DNA from: CAZTHK01 sp964613215 | GTDB taxonomy: Bacteria; Krumholzibacteriota; Krumholzibacteriia; Krumholzibacteriales; CAZTHK01 | Direction of reading: 5' to 3' | Assembly: GCA_964613215.1 (NCBI GenBank) | Contig: CAZTHK010000003.1 | Coordinates: forward strand, 62,001 to 126,000 | DNA length: 64,000 bases | In this document: in pieces, positions 61,329-64,000 of the stretch | Position numbering within the stretch: position 1 is the first letter of the stretch | Layout of the letters: every line of letters begins with the position of its first letter | Translations under genes and position numbers: made by a program | Notes under the pieces: model-generated | Database searches by the model: none | The model's input: only the letters and a program-made list of their open reading frames with translations | What the model was told of the DNA's origin: nothing

Positions 61329-62062
61329 CCTTATTGCATTTCAGGAGCCTGTTGAGATTATTTTTTCTGAAGGCTTCGCAAAACAGGAAGACCATACTGG
61401 GAGGCGGCTTATACTTTGTTATGGCTCCACTGTTGAAGAAGTGGGCCCGAAGCGCTGATGACCTCAAGGATCTGGCCATCAGGCATACCGGTTATTTTAA
61501 CACCGATCCGGTTATGGCATCCTATATTATCGGAGCAGTGGAAAAGATGGAGGAGGAGAGAAGCAGGGGGGAGAGTATTACCGCCCGGGATGTGGAAGAT
61601 CTGAAGGAAGTGCTTTCTCAGCTGCTTGCAGCCAGGGGCAATTATTTTTTCAGTATGGTGCTGTTACCCCTGGTATTGACAATAGCCTCCCTATTTGCTA
61701 TCTATGGGTCGTATGCAGGATTGATAATTTTCCTCGCTGTTTACAATGTCTACCATTTCCATTATAGAATAGGTGGATACTTAACCGGACTGCGCAGGGG
61801 CAGGGAGGTAATAGAAGCACTTCTCACCAGCGCCTTCGGTACGGAGGATTGGCTGAAGAACTGTGCAGCTTTAGCGGGGGGTGTACTTGCAGCAGTTGCC
61901 CTGGTTGAAGCATTCGAATGGGGCGGTTTCGCCGTGGGGGGATACGGCCTGGCTCTGGTGGCTGGAGGAATATTCTTGTTAAAGAAGTTATCTTTCTATC
62001 TATATGTATTGATTAGTGTAACCGCCTCTTGTATATTTTTACTCCTCTATCGGATAGTTTGA
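61325..62062 (+). CDS. PTS system mannose/sorbose-type EIID
   Basis: 245 residues from ATG 61325, overlapping the EIIC stop (ATGA). LRLFFLKASQNRKTILGGGLYFVMAPLLKKW and FNTDPVMASYIIGAVEKMEEER (each split from longer runs) are typical of EIID, with membrane helices in the C-terminal half. It completes the membrane complex. Confidence 0.88.
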   Translation: MTLLHFRSLLRLFFLKASQNRKTILGGGLYFVMAPLLKKWARSADDLKDLAIRHTGYFNTDPVMASYIIGAVEKMEEERSRGESITARDVEDLKEVLSQLLAARGNYFFSMVLLPLVLTIASLFAIYGSYAGLIIFLAVYNVYHFHYRIGGYLTGLRRGREVIEALLTSAFGTEDWLKNCAALAGGVLAAVALVEAFEWGGFAVGGYGLALVAGGIFLLKKLSFYLYVLISVTASCIFLLLYRIV

Positions 62063-62100
62063 GCAGTAAATAGCAGGATCAAGGAGTTGCGAGAGGAAAG

Positions 62101-62367
62101 ATGGTTTCGGGAAAGGTAAAAGTTAAAAATCGTGACGGTATACATCTGAGGCTGGCCGGCGAGATAGTAAAGGCCTGTAACAGCTTCGAATCCGAGATAT
62201 CCATTGCCAAGGACGGTCAGCAGGTTAATGCCAAGAGTATACTGGGAGTGGCTGGTCTGGGAGCGGGAGAGGGTGCCCGGCTTGAAATCAGGGCTGAGGG
62301 CGAGGATGAAAAGGAAGCGCTGGATCATCTGGTCCGGCTGTTCGAGAGTAATTTCTCCGGAGTTTAG
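62101..62367 (+). CDS. ptsH: Phosphocarrier protein HPr
   Basis: 88 residues. The active site is DGIHLRLAG: His15 and Arg17 are kept, while the usual HARPA is HLRLA, with Leu for Pro18. Ser46 in AKSILGVAGLGA is the target of HPr kinase, present at 56361. It relays phosphate from EI to EIIA. ATG 62101 follows GAGAGGAAAG. EI starts two bases after its stop. Confidence 0.94.
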   Translation: MVSGKVKVKNRDGIHLRLAGEIVKACNSFESEISIAKDGQQVNAKSILGVAGLGAGEGARLEIRAEGEDEKEALDHLVRLFESNFSGV

Positions 62368-62369
62368 AT

Positions 62370-64000
62370 ATGATGGACCGGAAAACTGAAACCAGGGATG
62401 AAGTCTTTACCGGCATACCGGCCTCTCCCGGAATAGCCATAGGTAATGCTTTCGTGGTTAATGTGGAAGAGTTGCCGGTGGGAGAGGAGCATGTTCCCGG
62501 GGAGAAGGTAGAGGAGGAAGTAAGCCGGTTTGAGGGTGCCCTCCGGGAGGCTGACAGGGAGTTGTATCAGCTGCACAAAAGGCTTAAGGATGATATGGGG
62601 GAGGAGCACGCCAGAATTCTGGATTCCCACCGGTTGATAGTAACCGATAAGGATATGCAGAAGAATACCATAAAGCTTATCAGGGAAGAGCAGCTGAGTG
62701 CGGCCAGTGCATTCAGCCGGGTTATAGACCGGGTTCTTACCAGCTTCGATGAGATAGAGGATCAATATCTCAAAGAGCGGGGGGAGGATATCAGGGATGT
62801 AAGGAGCAGGGTGGTCAGAATTCTGCTGGGGCAGAAGGAGGACAAATTAACCAGCCTGGACAGGCAAGCAGTGGTGGTGGCCAGAAACCTGACTCCCTCC
62901 GATACCATGGGATTGAAGAAGAAGTATGTGAAGGCTTATGTAACCGATGTGGGAGGAAGAACCTCGCATGCTGCCATTGTAGCCAGGTCTCAGGGAATTC
63001 CCTCGGTGGTGGGACTGAATGACTTCTGTCTGAAGGTCAGGCCCAATGACAGGATTATTGTGGATGGAATAACCGGACAGGTGGTTCTCAATCCTACTCC
63101 GGAGAAGGAGAAGGATTACCGTGAGGCCCGGGCCAGATACCAGGAGATGGAGAGGGAACTGCTCACCCTGAAGGATTATCCTGCGGTAACCCTGGATGGA
63201 AAGACTATTGAACTCTCCGGCAATATAGAGGTGCTGGATGAGGTGGATGATCTTCTCAGTCATGGGGGAAGGGGAATAGGTTTATTCAGGACAGAGTACT
63301 TTTTTATCACCAGCGAAACCCTCCCCAGTGAAGAAGAGCAGTACCGGTACTACCGGGAGGTGATCGAGAAGGTGGCTCCTGATCCGGTTATAATAAGGAC
63401 TCTGGATGTGGGGGGTGACAAGATAGCCGGGTGGGTGGCACAGGATAAGGAAAATAATCCTTTTATGGGATGGAGGGGTATAAGGTTTACTCTATCCCGC
63501 AGGGACATATTCAGAACTCAGCTCAGAGCTATATTCAGGGCTGCGGTTCATGGCAAGATCAGGGTTATGTTCCCCATGATATCCGTTATCGAGGAGGTCA
63601 GGAGTTCCCTGGAGATATGTGAAGAGGTCAAGGAGGATTTGAAGAATGAACGCTACCGGATAGATGAGGATGTGGAAATGGGGATAATGATAGAAACCCC
63701 TGCCGCAGTTGCCATGGCAGATAATCTGGCCAAAGAGGTGGATTTTTTCAGCATAGGAACCAATGATCTGATCCAGTATGTGCTGGCGGTGGACCGGGGT
63801 AACAGCAGGATCTCTTATCTTTATGATGCTCTTCATCCCAGTATTCTGAAGATGCTGAAGGATACTGTAGAGGCCGCTCACAGAAATGGAATATGGGTTG
63901 GCATCTGCGGCGAAATGCCTGCTGATGTTTTTGGGGCATTGCTGCTTATCGGCCTGGGGCTGGATGAATTCAGCGCCGGCGCTTATATTCTCCCTGAAAT
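62370..64000 (+). CDS. ptsI: PTS enzyme I, 3' end beyond the window
   Basis: 543 residues are visible of about 580. The N-terminal part opens with GIPASPGIAIGNAFV. The phosphorylated His200 is in GGRTSHAAIVAR, and the PEP-binding domain has GIGLFRTEYFF, GWRGIRFTL, MFPMIS, MGIMIETPAAV and GTNDLIQYVLAVDR, then GICGEM. It draws phosphate from phosphoenolpyruvate to HPr. No frame-break is seen. ATG 62370 or 62373. Confidence 0.96.
   Translation, partial: MMDRKTETRDEVFTGIPASPGIAIGNAFVVNVEELPVGEEHVPGEKVEEEVSRFEGALREADRELYQLHKRLKDDMGEEHARILDSHRLIVTDKDMQKNTIKLIREEQLSAASAFSRVIDRVLTSFDEIEDQYLKERGEDIRDVRSRVVRILLGQKEDKLTSLDRQAVVVARNLTPSDTMGLKKKYVKAYVTDVGGRTSHAAIVARSQGIPSVVGLNDFCLKVRPNDRIIVDGITGQVVLNPTPEKEKDYREARARYQEMERELLTLKDYPAVTLDGKTIELSGNIEVLDEVDDLLSHGGRGIGLFRTEYFFITSETLPSEEEQYRYYREVIEKVAPDPVIIRTLDVGGDKIAGWVAQDKENNPFMGWRGIRFTLSRRDIFRTQLRAIFRAAVHGKIRVMFPMISVIEEVRSSLEICEEVKEDLKNERYRIDEDVEMGIMIETPAAVAMADNLAKEVDFFSIGTNDLIQYVLAVDRGNSRISYLYDALHPSILKMLKDTVEAAHRNGIWVGICGEMPADVFGALLLIGLGLDEFSAGAYILPE

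Overview
The window is 64 kb of bacterial chromosome from a Gram-negative (diderm) organism. It encodes Kdo synthesis (kdsB, kdsA, kdsD), a lipid A-type acyltransferase, LPS export (lptC, lptB), an Omp85 protein, a further outer-membrane barrel and several lipoproteins. It also encodes sigma-54, an NtrY/NtrX-type two-component pair, a class I two-subunit fumarase and a complete mannose-type PTS with HPr kinase. GTG and TTG starts are common, and AGG/AGA are frequent arginine codons. The rpoN - lipA - hpf - hprK - PTS order recalls Desulfobacterota, while the lipoprotein style (lipobox followed by a Ser/Asp/Thr/Gly/Pro-rich tail, FlgD-like segment) recalls FCB-type candidate phyla. I cannot place the organism more closely. 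No rRNA, tRNA or CRISPR array was seen.

Region 1 (1-2120) is A+T-richer accessory DNA: the remains of an integron. A C-terminal stub of an integron integrase lies on the same strand as three gene cassettes, bounded by two recognisable attC sites. The cassettes carry a LapA-like membrane protein, a ribbon-helix-helix/RelE toxin-antitoxin pair, and a ribbon-helix-helix antitoxin with a truncated PIN toxin. Region 2 (2190-16800) is housekeeping: a transaldolase-like gene behind a structured leader, an HtrA protease, a purine run (purB, purL, purQ, an unusual double PurS-like gene, purF), tldD, a radical-SAM/DUF2344 fusion and ribonuclease G.

Region 3 (16890-34670) holds an exported S9 peptidase, a large soluble hybrid histidine kinase, a Tat-signal PflX-like radical SAM protein, a lipoprotein amidohydrolase, a GAF-SpoIIE phosphatase, and a run of Omp85 protein, DUF4390 protein, NtrY-type kinase and NtrC-type activator. 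An outer-membrane barrel gene with a possible sigma-54 promoter follows. Region 4 (34670-42130) is rich in repeats: two related elements of about 200 bp with terminal inverted repeats, a tandem 120-bp repeat that also occurs in part in the transaldolase leader, a decayed POT transporter beside an intact one, and an iron module (dtxR-type regulator, feoA, feoB) with two operator-like palindromes.

Region 5 (42330-54430) carries rplU-rpmA, a metallo-hydrolase, fumarase subunits, the Kdo/CTP cluster (kdsB, pyrG, kdsA, kdsD), an LpxL-like acyltransferase behind a good sigma-54 promoter match, lptC, lptB and rpoN. Region 6 (54610-64000) runs lipA, hpf, hprK, PTS EIIA and EIIB, a GH57 glucan enzyme, EIIC, EIID, HPr and EI, the last cut by the window end. 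The GH57 gene inside the PTS operon suggests that carbohydrate sensing by PTS/HprK is tied to internal alpha-glucan turnover. Sigma-54 and its NtrC-type partner seem to bear on the envelope genes of this window.
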